A stretch of DNA of 8,676 nt, from NCBI GenBank assembly GCA_947374445.1, contig CANCBY010000095.1, forward strand, positions 1-8,676, read 5' to 3'. This document shows, in pieces, positions 1 to 6,532 of the stretch. The stretch's first letter is position 1; each line of letters opens with the position of its first letter. This DNA is from Pseudobdellovibrionaceae bacterium (GTDB lineage Bacteria; Bdellovibrionota; Bdellovibrionia; Bdellovibrionales; Bdellovibrionaceae). Position numbers and translations under genes: made by a program. The notes under the pieces are model-generated. The model made no database searches. It was not told the DNA's origin and worked only from the letters and a program-made list of their open reading frames with translations.

Positions 1-1032
1 ATTCCATTTCACTCAAGATGGGGGCATTTCCGGGCTTCTGGAATTGATCGAACTTTGCAGCTGGATGCGGATCTTAAGGCGGCCACAGCTCTCGAAAAAG
101 CCCGTGCAAAGCTAGATCTTGTGATCACATCCGTTCTTCTAGATGCGGGCTCTGGTCCTGCTTGGTCCTATTCAGAAGAGAGCTCTGGCAAAAAAATCAC
201 GCGCTCCGAAGGCTTGGGCGTTGCGAGCTTTCATATGTTTTGTTCAGGGGTCATGTCTTCGGACAAAAAATCTCTGAGAGCTGATATCCAAGGGCTGCAA
301 TCCGTGAGCGAAAAAGATTTGAATCACTGGTTTCAGGTAACAGACAAAAATCCTCTTGTGGGTGTGAGCGGTCGCATTCACTTGCTCAATAATTTGGGTG
401 CAGCTCTTAAAAACAAAAAAATATTTCAAGACGGACGACCTGGAAATATTTTGGATTACCTACAATTAAAGCACGGCAAGACAATTCCGGCGACAGCGAT
501 TTTGCGAGCCGTGCTTGATGGTCTTGGCCCCATTTGGCCGGGACGTCTTTCTGCGGGGGAGATCAACTTGGGCGATGTGTGGACTCACTCGCAACTAGGG
601 GCGGCTGGCAGTTTTGAGTCTTTGGTGCCAATTCATAAACTTTCGCAGTGGATGACTTACTCTTTGATTGAACCCATTCTTGAAGCGGGCTTTGAGGTCA
701 CAGGGGTCGAGGGGCTCACAGGTCTTGCTGAGTACCGCAATGGTGGATTGCTTTTAGATTCTGGAGTTCTGGAACTTCGCAATCCAACACATGCGAGCCA
801 GGAGTGGCGGCCCGACTCAGAGCTGATCATTGAGTGGCGAGCGTTAACGGTTCACATTCTCGATTTGATCGGTGCTGAAGTGCAAAAGGCCCTCGGCAAA
901 AAGCCTTCAGAATTTCCGCTGGCAAAAGTTCTTGAGGGCGGAACGTGGTGGGCGGGGCGAGCCTGGGCGCAAGAAAAGCGCGCGGGTGGTGGTCCTCCGC
1001 TAAATATCAAGAGCGATGGAACTGTTTTTTAG
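1..1032 (+). CDS. URC4/Urg3 family protein (DUF1688), 5' end missing
   Basis: The frame is open from the first base of the window to the TAG at 1030-1032 (343 codons), so the gene starts to the left; the TTG at 55 is not the real start. The residues encoded before it (IPFHSRWGHFRASGIDR) are typical of the DUF1688 N-terminal half. Other family-like stretches are LDLVITSVLLDAGSGPAWSY, GRPGNILDYL, VPIHKLSQWMTYSLIEPILE and GLTGLAEYRNGGLLLDSGVL. In yeast, URC4 is required for uracil catabolism by the URC route, which acts after uracil has been converted to UMP; its exact reaction is not settled as far as I know. No signal peptide is visible in the part seen, so it is probably cytosolic. The upp gene follows 56 nt downstream, the expected partner. 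Family assignment is firm; function in this organism is inferred from family and neighbourhood. Confidence 0.88.
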   Translation: MPFHSRWGHFRASGIDRTLQLDADLKAATALEKARAKLDLVITSVLLDAGSGPAWSYSEESSGKKITRSEGLGVASFHMFCSGVMSSDKKSLRADIQGLQSVSEKDLNHWFQVTDKNPLVGVSGRIHLLNNLGAALKNKKIFQDGRPGNILDYLQLKHGKTIPATAILRAVLDGLGPIWPGRLSAGEINLGDVWTHSQLGAAGSFESLVPIHKLSQWMTYSLIEPILEAGFEVTGVEGLTGLAEYRNGGLLLDSGVLELRNPTHASQEWRPDSELIIEWRALTVHILDLIGAEVQKALGKKPSEFPLAKVLEGGTWWAGRAWAQEKRAGGGPPLNIKSDGTVF

Positions 1033-1079
1033 CTTTGTGTTTTAGGTCTAGTTTTTAAATGTCAGGTCAAAATAAATTT

Positions 1080-1088
1080 GAGGTCGAT
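1080..1088 (+). promoter_or_regulatory. Ribosome binding site that decides the upp start
   Basis: GAGG at 1080-1083 lies 5 nt before the ATG at 1089. The in-frame ATG at 1059 has only a distant AGG. Starting at 1089 gives a protein that begins like E. coli Upp (short basic start, then HPL.RHKLG), so 1089 is preferred. Confidence 0.6.
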
Positions 1089-1721
1089 ATGAGTTCAAAA
1101 GTTCAAGTTATCAATCATCCCCTGCTTCGTCACAAGTTGGGTTATCTTCGCGACAAGACCACAGGCTCGTCTGAGTTTCGTGATCTCGTCAAAGAGATCA
1201 GTCGCATCCTCGCTCATGAAGTGATGCGTGGCTGGAGCGAAATGCGCGAAGTTCATATCGAGACTCCTATTGCAAAAACCAAAGTCGAGCGCATTGCCAA
1301 TCCTCCTGTGGTGGTTTCAATCATGCGTGCGGGCAATGGAATGCTGGACGCGGTTTTGTCGATGATACCCTTTGCCTCTGCCGGTTTTATCGGAATCTAC
1401 CGCGATAAATTTATTCACAACACAGTTGAGTATTATTTTAAAATGCCGGCAGATATCAAAGGCAAGATGGCCATTTTGTGTGATCCTTTAGTCTCAACAG
1501 CAGATACGATGATTGCCGCAATTGATCGCTTAAAATCTTACGAAGTTCGAGAGATTAAAGTTCTTACGATCTTGGTGAGCCAGGTCGCTGTCGACAGAAT
1601 TCATTACTTTCATCCAGACGTGGTTATTTTCACATTGAATATCGAAACTGAAATCAATGAACTGGGATATCTTGTGCCAGGGCTTGGAGATGCAGGTGAC
1701 CGCCTCTACCAAACAAAGTAA
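1089..1721 (+). CDS. upp: Uracil phosphoribosyltransferase
   Basis: This cytosolic enzyme converts uracil plus PRPP to UMP and pyrophosphate. From the ATG at 1089 it has 210 residues, close to the roughly 208 of E. coli Upp; an in-frame ATG at 1059 would add ten residues with no family match. Visible motifs are HPLLRHKLG (10-18), SIMRAGNGMLDAV (77-89), GIYRDK (102-107) and the C-terminal uracil-binding segment GYLVPGLGDAGDR (193-205). The PRPP loop is unusual: DPLVSTADT (132-140) where E. coli has DPMLATGGS. The gene follows the URC4 gene and overlaps udk by about 32 nt, so translation of the two is probably coupled. In the URC pathway a UPRT supplies the UMP that is then degraded, so this copy may serve catabolism rather than, or as well as, salvage. 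Confidence 0.95.
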   Translation: MSSKVQVINHPLLRHKLGYLRDKTTGSSEFRDLVKEISRILAHEVMRGWSEMREVHIETPIAKTKVERIANPPVVVSIMRAGNGMLDAVLSMIPFASAGFIGIYRDKFIHNTVEYYFKMPADIKGKMAILCDPLVSTADTMIAAIDRLKSYEVREIKVLTILVSQVAVDRIHYFHPDVVIFTLNIETEINELGYLVPGLGDAGDRLYQTK

Positions 1722-2316
1722 ACCCTATATTTTAGGAGTGGCCGGGGGCAGTGGCTCGGGTAAAACTTATTTTGCCAAAGCTCTTCATCGGCTGTTAGGT
1801 GATGAAAAGTGCGAGATCGTTTATCAAGATAATTTTTATTTCGATCAATCCAAAAAATTCGATTTTGATGGCGGCTCTGTTAATTTTGATCATCCGAGCA
1901 GCATTGATTTTCAGTTTTTGGCTAATTGTTTGTCGCAGCTCAAGAGCGGCGTTTCGACTGAAATTCCAACTTACGACTTTGCCACCCATAGCCGTCCTTT
2001 AAAAACTGTGACTGTGAAACCAAAAAAAATGATCATCGTTGATGGGATTTTGATTTTTCACTCCGAAGAAGTCAGGTCCATGCTCGACGGTCGGCTATTT
2101 TTCGATACGCCTGAAAGCATTCGCTACCAACGCCGTCTTGAACGCGATGTCACCGAGCGGGGTCGCACACCAGAGGGCGTACTCAATCAATTTCAAAAGC
2201 AAGTCAAACCGATGCACGACCAATTTGTTGAGCCTTCGATGCGCTTCGCTCAAGATGTAGTGCGAACTCTCGCCGAGTTTGAGCAAAATCTTTTAGATTG
2301 TGTGGGGCGGGTTTAA
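1690..2316 (+). CDS. udk: Uridine kinase (uridine/cytidine monophosphokinase)
   Basis: The enzyme phosphorylates uridine (and usually cytidine) to the monophosphate using ATP or GTP. From the ATG at 1690 it has 208 residues (E. coli Udk has 213). The Walker A loop GVAGGSGSGKT spans 16-26. The substrate-side motifs YQDNFY (45-50), NFDHP (65-69) and TYDFATHSR (94-102) follow. A Walker-B-like IIVDGILIF covers 115-123, and the lid-type RRLERDVTERGR lies at 148-159. The start is uncertain: ATG 1690 has AGGG 7 nt upstream, GTG 1696 has GGAG 6 nt upstream, and ATG 1657 lies deeper inside upp. Any of these overlaps the end of upp, implying coupled translation. The stop shares one base with the next ATG (TAATG). 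Together with upp it makes UMP from both uracil and uridine. Confidence 0.93.
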   Translation: MQVTASTKQSKPYILGVAGGSGSGKTYFAKALHRLLGDEKCEIVYQDNFYFDQSKKFDFDGGSVNFDHPSSIDFQFLANCLSQLKSGVSTEIPTYDFATHSRPLKTVTVKPKKMIIVDGILIFHSEEVRSMLDGRLFFDTPESIRYQRRLERDVTERGRTPEGVLNQFQKQVKPMHDQFVEPSMRFAQDVVRTLAEFEQNLLDCVGRV

Positions 2317-2870
2317 TGGCAAAGCTCGAAGCATTTGAGGTCGTAACTGAAAAAGGCATAAGGCTGGTGTTTCGTTCACTCATTCCTGCTGATGCCGAGG
2401 CTTTTCTCGTTTATCGAAAGCAAATCCCGTTGGATTCGACGCATACCATGCAATATCAAGGAATGAAGTTCCCTTCGATCGATGAAGCCGCCGAACGACT
2501 TCGAACGCAGCTAGAGGATCGAGTTCAGCTAAGTATTGGAATTTTTGAAAGTCATAGAGTTGTAGGATCTCTTAATTTTCGCATGCACAACCCGGAGCAC
2601 CCTTGGATTCAGCATGTCGGCGAGTTTGGAATGACTGTTTTAAAGGAGTACTGGGGGCAAGGCTTGGGCAAAAGACTTTTGCTTTATTTGGACCAGCACG
2701 CCAGGTCTATTGGAGTGACTCGCATTGAGGCCAATGTTCGCACCGCTAACGAGCGGGGCGTTCGTTTGTATCAAGGTTCAGGCTTTCAAATCGAAGGCAC
2801 TCGGCGACAGGCCGCAAAAATCAATGGCGAATATCAGGACGAGTACTATATCGCTAAACTTTTGAAGTGA
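2316..2870 (+). CDS. GNAT family N-acetyltransferase
   Basis: This is a 184-residue acetyl-CoA-dependent acyltransferase of the GNAT fold. Motif A is clear: GEFGMTVLKEYWGQGLGKRLL (102-122), with the Q-G-x-G-K acetyl-CoA pyrophosphate loop at 115-119. It is followed by EANVRTANERGVRLYQGSGFQIEG (138-161), the usual motif B with its N..A/G..LY...GF pattern. The ATG at 2316 overlaps the udk TAA by one base; an upstream in-frame ATG at 2298 would run inside udk and add six residues without family support. The substrate cannot be told from sequence; amino groups of small molecules, polyamines or protein N-termini are all possible. It is followed 14 nt later by a paiB-like gene, an arrangement like paiA-paiB of Bacillus, where PaiA is a polyamine-acetylating GNAT, but overall similarity to PaiA does not look close. 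Confidence 0.85.
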   Translation: MAKLEAFEVVTEKGIRLVFRSLIPADAEAFLVYRKQIPLDSTHTMQYQGMKFPSIDEAAERLRTQLEDRVQLSIGIFESHRVVGSLNFRMHNPEHPWIQHVGEFGMTVLKEYWGQGLGKRLLLYLDQHARSIGVTRIEANVRTANERGVRLYQGSGFQIEGTRRQAAKINGEYQDEYYIAKLLK

Positions 2871-2884
2871 TCGGAGTTGTCTAG

Positions 2885-3499
2885 ATGTATTTGCCAGAAC
2901 ACTTTTCCGAAAATGAACAAACCCAGATCGTTGAGCTGATTCAAAAGTATAGTTTTGCGACGATACTTTCATTCACCAAGGGTGAGAGGCCCTTTGTAAA
3001 TCATTTGCCTGTGATTTTTTCCGAGGGAGATAACAAAATATTGATCGGGCATATGGCGCGCAGAAATCCGCAGTGGTCTCATTTTTTAGCTGATCCTAAT
3101 TGCACACTGATATTCAATGGTCCCAATACCTACATTACGCCCCGATGGTATCGCTCTGGTGTTGATGTTCCGACTTGGAATTATGCTGTTGTTCATCTGC
3201 ATGGAAAAATCGAAATTGTCGAAGACTTCGAAGGGCAAATTGAAATTCTCAAGCAGCTGGTAAAATATTTCGAAAGTGGATAAAAAGCCCCTTGGAATTT
3301 TGAATTACCAGATGATCTTTTGAATGAGTCAGCTCTGACCTCAGCTATTGTGTCTTTCAGATTTCATATTGAAAAAGTCGAAGCTAAATTTAAATTGTCA
3401 CAGAATCGATCTGAAGCAGATCGCAAGGGTGTGCTTGTTGGTTTGGGTCAGCGAACTGACGAGATGAGTAAAGCCATCATGAAAATGATGGCAGAATAA
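2885..3499 (+). pseudogene. PaiB-like FMN-binding protein, interrupted by an in-frame TAA
   Basis: The first 132 codons match the PaiB/FMN-binding split-barrel family: an MYLPEHF start, GERPFVNHLPVIF, GHMARRNPQW, GPNTYITPRWY and VDVPTWNYAVVHLHGK. A TAA at 3281-3283 ends this frame. Without any frameshift the same frame continues for 71 more codons to a TAA at 3497-3499, encoding the normal C-terminal half of the family (APWNFELPDDLL, then IEKVEAKFKLSQNR and GLGQR). The full span of about 204 residues is the usual PaiB length, so a single nonsense substitution, or a sequencing error, splits the gene. GGAG sits 8 nt before the ATG. In Bacillus, PaiB has been described as a negative regulator of sporulation and protease genes; related proteins bind flavin. 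The shortened product would lack the C-terminal conserved segment and is probably not functional, though recent decay or readthrough cannot be excluded. Confidence 0.85.
3473..3492. terminator. Perfect 8-bp hairpin at the convergent gene ends
   Basis: GCCATCAT (3473-3480) and ATGATGGC (3485-3492) are exact inverted repeats around a GAAA loop, which is a GNRA-type tetraloop on the plus strand. It lies in the last codons of the paiB frame, and the convergent minus-strand gene ends 20 nt away. No long U-tract follows on the plus side; on the minus side TTT follows shortly. It could be a weak bidirectional terminator or an mRNA-stabilising 3' stem. The structure is certain from the sequence; the role is inferred. 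Confidence 0.45.
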
Positions 3500-3511
3500 G
3501 TTTGATACTAC

Positions 3512-3790
3512 CTAGTTTGAAGTAGCGGGCTTTTCCGACTCGCAGAGAATGCCTTGCTTCGCCGTGATGATCTGTTCGTTGATTCCTGACATTCTAATGT
3601 CGTTCTTTTTCAAGAAGGCATCAATTTGCTCGCAGCTTGAACTGTCAGTAATCTCATCGGTGTTTAGGCCAAACATTCGAGTGAGCGTTTCTTTTGCTTT
3701 TGCAATTGTCATCTTTTCTTCAAGATCCAAAGATGCAAAGGCCGAGTTTACGAGAAAGATTATCAGTAGAATTGTCGTGAGTGTTTTCAT
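3512..3790 (-). CDS. Small secreted protein of unknown function
   Basis: This 92-residue protein has a clear Sec signal peptide: K2, a hydrophobic stretch over about 4-15, and an AFA cleavage site giving a predicted cut between residues 19 and 20. The mature part of about 73 residues is charged and looks helical. It contains exactly two cysteines, C53 and C83, which could form one disulfide in the periplasm. I do not recognise a family. There is no strong Shine-Dalgarno before the ATG, but the signal peptide fixes the start well. The gene converges on the interrupted paiB (12 nt between stops) and lies 141 nt downstream of the transporter gene on the same strand, probably with its own promoter in that gap. 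It is likely a real gene because of the signal peptide, but without recognised homologues that rests on the pattern alone. Confidence 0.6.
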   Translation of the reverse strand: MKTLTTILLIIFLVNSAFASLDLEEKMTIAKAKETLTRMFGLNTDEITDSSSCEQIDAFLKKNDIRMSGINEQIITAKQGILCESEKPATSN

Positions 3791-3931
3791 AGTTGGGCAG
3801 TGTACATGAGCTACCCCGGAGCGAAAAGCTATCGAGCCTTAATAGCGTAAATTTCAAGTAAATCTGAGGCTTTTCGTGGCGAAAGATTCATGATTGTCAA
3901 ATTTATCGACAGCCTTTTGACCTGAGTCCTA
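3791..3931. other. Intergenic gap between the transporter and small secreted protein genes
   Basis: These 141 nt hold no gene that I can support. Read on the minus strand there is an exact TTGACA (plus positions 3895-3900), but no good -10 element at the proper spacing. A weaker pair further on (TTGAAA, then GATAGC about 18 nt later) could serve the small secreted gene. A short inverted repeat (GCTAT 3828-3832, ATAGC 3842-3846) is too weak to call a terminator. Confidence 0.3.
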
Positions 3932-4780
3932 TCAATACGGTTTTGTATCTAGCTTCTTAATTTTTAAAAAAATTCCGCTAAAAATGAAGATAATTGCGAG
4001 GACTAATCGAATCTTAATAGCCTCGCCTAAAAATAAAATACCACCAAACGCAGCTAATGCCGGAACACTGAGCTGAATCAGAGCCGCTGAATTCGTTTTA
4101 ATTTCTTTAAGTACGAAGTACCATAATACGTAGCCCATTCCTGAAGTTACAGCTCCCGAGCCTATGGCTAAGAAAATTCCCTCAATGGAAAGATTGAATG
4201 GCAAAAAAATGCTAGGCAATATGAGTATCGGCAAAGTAAACAGAAAATTTTTTGCTGTTGCAAAAATAGGGTTCACTTCTTGTTGTCCAATCAATGAATA
4301 AACTCCCCACGAGATTCCAGCAACCGCCATCATCAAGGCAGCACTCATTGGTGGCATACTCACTCCAGGCATCAATAGATATAAAAAGCCCGCTACGGCT
4401 AATGAGGCACCGATTTTTTCTTGTCGGGTCATCTGTTGGCCACGTAGGAACGCAACAAACATCATTGTCATTTGAACACAAGAAAACAGAATAAGAGCCC
4501 CTGTACCGGCTGTTAGCTGTACATAAGCAAGAGAAAAAAAGAACGCATAAGAGGAAAGCATTATTGGAGACAAAAATGTCTTTATATTTAAATTAACCTT
4601 ACATGTTTTATAATTTTTAACGAAGAAGTAAAACAAAACCACGGCACCCGAAAAAAGCCTGATCAATGTAAAGCTAACGGGACTGTTTAAGGGATTAACC
4701 AGTGCTAGCCGGCATATCACCGAATTTGCCGCGAACGCGATCATGGTTAAAGTTGTTAAAGCAATAATTTTGTAATTCAC
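3932..4780 (-). CDS. EamA/DMT-superfamily membrane transporter
   Basis: The protein has 282 residues and about ten hydrophobic segments: roughly 4-24, 34-54, 67-87, 91-111, 122-139, 144-163, 169-186, 199-222, 231-252 and 256-274. This is the two-repeat EamA plan. Family-like stretches are AANSVICRLAL in helix 1, LTAGTGALILFSC in the third to fourth helices, and SGMGYVLWYFVLKEIKTNSAALIQLSVPALAAFGGILFLGE in the second repeat. Such proteins sit in the inner membrane and often export amino acids or other metabolites; the substrate here is unknown. The start is a GTG at 4778-4780 without an obvious Shine-Dalgarno, 13 nt after the nfuA stop, so it may be transcribed with nfuA. The gene is visibly AT-rich: 10 of 60 bases are G or C at 4561-4620, and 16 of 60 at 3961-4020. 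That differs from its neighbours and suggests acquisition by transfer. Confidence 0.85.
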   Translation of the reverse strand: MNYKIIALTTLTMIAFAANSVICRLALVNPLNSPVSFTLIRLFSGAVVLFYFFVKNYKTCKVNLNIKTFLSPIMLSSYAFFFSLAYVQLTAGTGALILFSCVQMTMMFVAFLRGQQMTRQEKIGASLAVAGFLYLLMPGVSMPPMSAALMMAVAGISWGVYSLIGQQEVNPIFATAKNFLFTLPILILPSIFLPFNLSIEGIFLAIGSGAVTSGMGYVLWYFVLKEIKTNSAALIQLSVPALAAFGGILFLGEAIKIRLVLAIIFIFSGIFLKIKKLDTKPY

Positions 4781-4793
4781 GAAATTAGCGAGC

Positions 4794-5360
4794 TTAAACC
4801 GCGATCACTTCTTTAATCTCAGGAAGAACTTCGCGAAAGCGCACTTCGATGCCGTCTTTTAATGTCGCCGATTTCGAAGGGCATCCAGCACAAGACCCTT
4901 TCATTTGTAGAGCCAAAACTCCATCGGTGTAGCTGGCAAAAGCCACATCTCCACCATCCATTGCGACCACGGGGCGAATTTCGTTTTTCAAGATGCGTTT
5001 GATTTGCTTAATGATCTCGCTGTCGGTTTCAAGTTCATCATCAGCGGATTCAGACGATGCTTTGATGTCGACCAGAACTGGCGCGCCACTCTCAAGATGT
5101 TCTCGGATAAGCCCTGCTAGAGGTTCAGCCAAAACTTCCCAGTCAACCCAGTCTTGTTTAGTGACCGAAATAAAACTTGGTCCTAAAAAAACACCGCTGG
5201 TCCAAGGAAAGCCAAAGATTTTGCTCGCAAGAGGTGAGCGCTCAGCATCGATCGCTGTTAAAAAATCGTGAGTGCCATCGGCAATAACCTCGGACAAATT
5301 GAATTTCATTGTGGCTGGATTGGGAGTTGTCTCGGGTGTGACTTTAAGAGCGACTTGCAT
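4794..5360 (-). CDS. nfuA: NfuA/NFU1-type iron-sulfur cluster carrier
   Basis: This 188-residue cytosolic protein receives [4Fe-4S] clusters and hands them to apo-enzymes. Residues about 7-92 form an Nfu_N domain (ETTPNPATMKF, RSPLASKIFGFPWTSGVFLGPSFISVTK). A linker rich in acidic residues follows (102-115). Residues about 115-182 are the NifU C-terminal domain, with VVAMDGGDV (131-139) and the cluster-binding motif C157-A-G-C160. The domain order is that of mitochondrial and alphaproteobacterial NFU1, not of E. coli NfuA with its degenerate A-type N-terminus. GAGGAA lies 5 nt upstream of the ATG, supporting the start. It is transcribed divergently from fbaB and lies upstream of the EamA gene on the same strand. 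No isc or suf genes are in view, so where its clusters come from cannot be told here. Confidence 0.92.
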   Translation of the reverse strand: MQVALKVTPETTPNPATMKFNLSEVIADGTHDFLTAIDAERSPLASKIFGFPWTSGVFLGPSFISVTKQDWVDWEVLAEPLAGLIREHLESGAPVLVDIKASSESADDELETDSEIIKQIKRILKNEIRPVVAMDGGDVAFASYTDGVLALQMKGSCAGCPSKSATLKDGIEVRFREVLPEIKEVIAV

Positions 5361-5424
5361 AAAAATTCCTCACTTTTTGGGCGGTCCGAACTGTTTGGCC
5401 GCTGAAAGGCCCACTTGGAGCGGA

Positions 5425-5453
5425 CTTTAAGGCTTTTGTGATGCAAAAGGCAA
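5425..5453 (-). promoter_or_regulatory. Possible promoter for nfuA
   Basis: On the minus strand TTGCCT (plus 5448-5453) and TTAAAG (plus 5425-5430) are 17 nt apart, which would give a leader of about 58 nt before nfuA. The match to the -10 consensus is poor (three of six), so this is only a candidate. Confidence 0.25.
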
Positions 5454-5467
5454 AGGATTTCGCTCAG

Positions 5468-5496
5468 TTGCCATCTAACAGTGTGTTCGCTACATT
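5468..5496 (+). promoter_or_regulatory. Sigma70-type promoter for fbaB-lysS
   Basis: TTGCCA (5468-5473, five of six to TTGACA) and TACATT (5491-5496, four of six to TATAAT) are separated by exactly 17 nt. Transcription would start near 5503, leaving a leader of about 80 nt before the fbaB ATG at 5584. It is the best promoter seen in the divergent region. Confidence 0.55.
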
Positions 5497-5583
5497 ACCG
5501 CCTGCTAATCACAGCATTCTCACTTTGCAGCCGCATTTAAACACGCATGCAGCTGAAAGATTTTTTAAAGGAGCAAACGCCAT

Positions 5584-6507
5584 ATGACACCAAGAGTACG
5601 CGAAATTCTAAGCTGGTACGGAGCAGACAACATCGGAACTCTCACCAACCTTGCACGCATCATGAATCACGGTCGCCTCAAAGGGACTGGCAAAATGGTG
5701 ATCTTACCGGTGGACCAAGGTTTCGAACATGGCCCTGCTCGCAGCTTTGCAAAAAATCCAGATGGTTATGATCCCGCTTATCACTTTGAGTTGGCAATCG
5801 AATCTGGCTGTAACGCTTACGCAGCTCCCCTCGGTGCTCTTGAAGCTTGCGCTCGTGATTTCGCAGGTGAGATTCCGCTCATATTGAAAATCAATAACTC
5901 TGACTCTTTGTACTCAAATAAATCGCCTATCTCGGCTTTGACTTCAGGTGTGGACGACGCTCTTCGCTTGGGCTGTGCGGGTATTGGTTTTACAATTTAC
6001 CCAGGGTCTTCTGTGCGCAAAGAGATGTACGAAGAAATCATGGCGGCTTCAAAGCGTGCTAAAGAGGCGGGTCTTGCAGTTGTGATTTGGTCTTATGCTC
6101 GTGGCGAACAAATTTCTAAAGACGGCGAGACAGCGATCGACGTGATCGCGTATTCTGCGCATGTGGCAGCTCAGCTGGGCGCTCACATCATCAAAGTAAA
6201 ACCGCCAACAGCACATCTCGAGCAAGAAGCTGCTAAAAAAGTTTATCAAGCTCAAGGCATTAAAATCACTACGCTCGCAGATCGCGCACGTCACGTGGTG
6301 CAAAGTTCATTTGCTGGCAAGCGTATCGTGATTTTTTCTGGTGGCGAAGCTAAAGGCACGGAAGAGATTTTGAGCGAAGTCAAAGACCTCGCACAGGGCG
6401 GAGCTTTTGGTTCGATCATGGGCCGCAATGCCTTTCAGCGACCGAAAAAAGAAGCCATTGAACTCTTGCACAAAGTTCAAGAGGCATTCGCAGGTAAAGC
6501 TCTTTAA
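5584..6507 (+). CDS. fbaB: Class I fructose-bisphosphate aldolase (DhnA/FbaB type)
   Basis: The enzyme cleaves fructose 1,6-bisphosphate to dihydroxyacetone phosphate and glyceraldehyde 3-phosphate, and runs the reverse in gluconeogenesis, through a Schiff base; it is a cytosolic TIM barrel. It has 307 residues, shorter than E. coli FbaB (about 350) but matching it in order: NHGRLKGTGKMVILPVDQGFEHG (28-50, with D44), YDPAYHFELAIESGCNA (62-78), and GFTIYPGS (135-142) on strand four. The likely Schiff-base lysine is K204 in AHIIKVKPP. Phosphate-binding glycines follow at SGG (252-254) and IMGRNAF (278-284). AAAGGAG at 5567-5573 lies 10 nt before the ATG. The gene heads a plus-strand unit with lysS 25 nt downstream. 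The symbol is by similarity to E. coli FbaB. Confidence 0.92.
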   Translation: MTPRVREILSWYGADNIGTLTNLARIMNHGRLKGTGKMVILPVDQGFEHGPARSFAKNPDGYDPAYHFELAIESGCNAYAAPLGALEACARDFAGEIPLILKINNSDSLYSNKSPISALTSGVDDALRLGCAGIGFTIYPGSSVRKEMYEEIMAASKRAKEAGLAVVIWSYARGEQISKDGETAIDVIAYSAHVAAQLGAHIIKVKPPTAHLEQEAAKKVYQAQGIKITTLADRARHVVQSSFAGKRIVIFSGGEAKGTEEILSEVKDLAQGGAFGSIMGRNAFQRPKKEAIELLHKVQEAFAGKAL

Positions 6508-6532
6508 TTAAAGAAACAGAAGAAGGTCGATC

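Noticed and set aside
55..57. TTG as the start of the URC4 gene
   Set aside because: Family-conserved sequence is encoded in the same frame before it, up to the first base of the window, so the true start is outside.
1059..1088. Upstream ATG for upp adding ten residues
   Set aside because: It has poor ribosome-site spacing, and the extra residues do not match UPRT N-termini; the ATG at 1089 has a good site and gives the normal length.
3871..3886. Short inverted repeat TTTCG/CGAAA
   Set aside because: Five to six base pairs with a 3-nt loop and no U-tract is too weak to call a terminator or operator.
4212..4481. 89-codon minus-strand frame inside the EamA gene
   Set aside because: It overlaps the transporter in another frame of the same strand; the transporter frame shows clear family sequence and membrane segments, this one does not.
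5390..5412. Possible hairpin (GCGGTC with GGCCGC) as a riboswitch or terminator
   Set aside because: The stem needs a G-U pair and a 10-nt loop, lies upstream of the best fbaB promoter, is weaker on the nfuA strand, and has no U-tract or recognisable riboswitch core.
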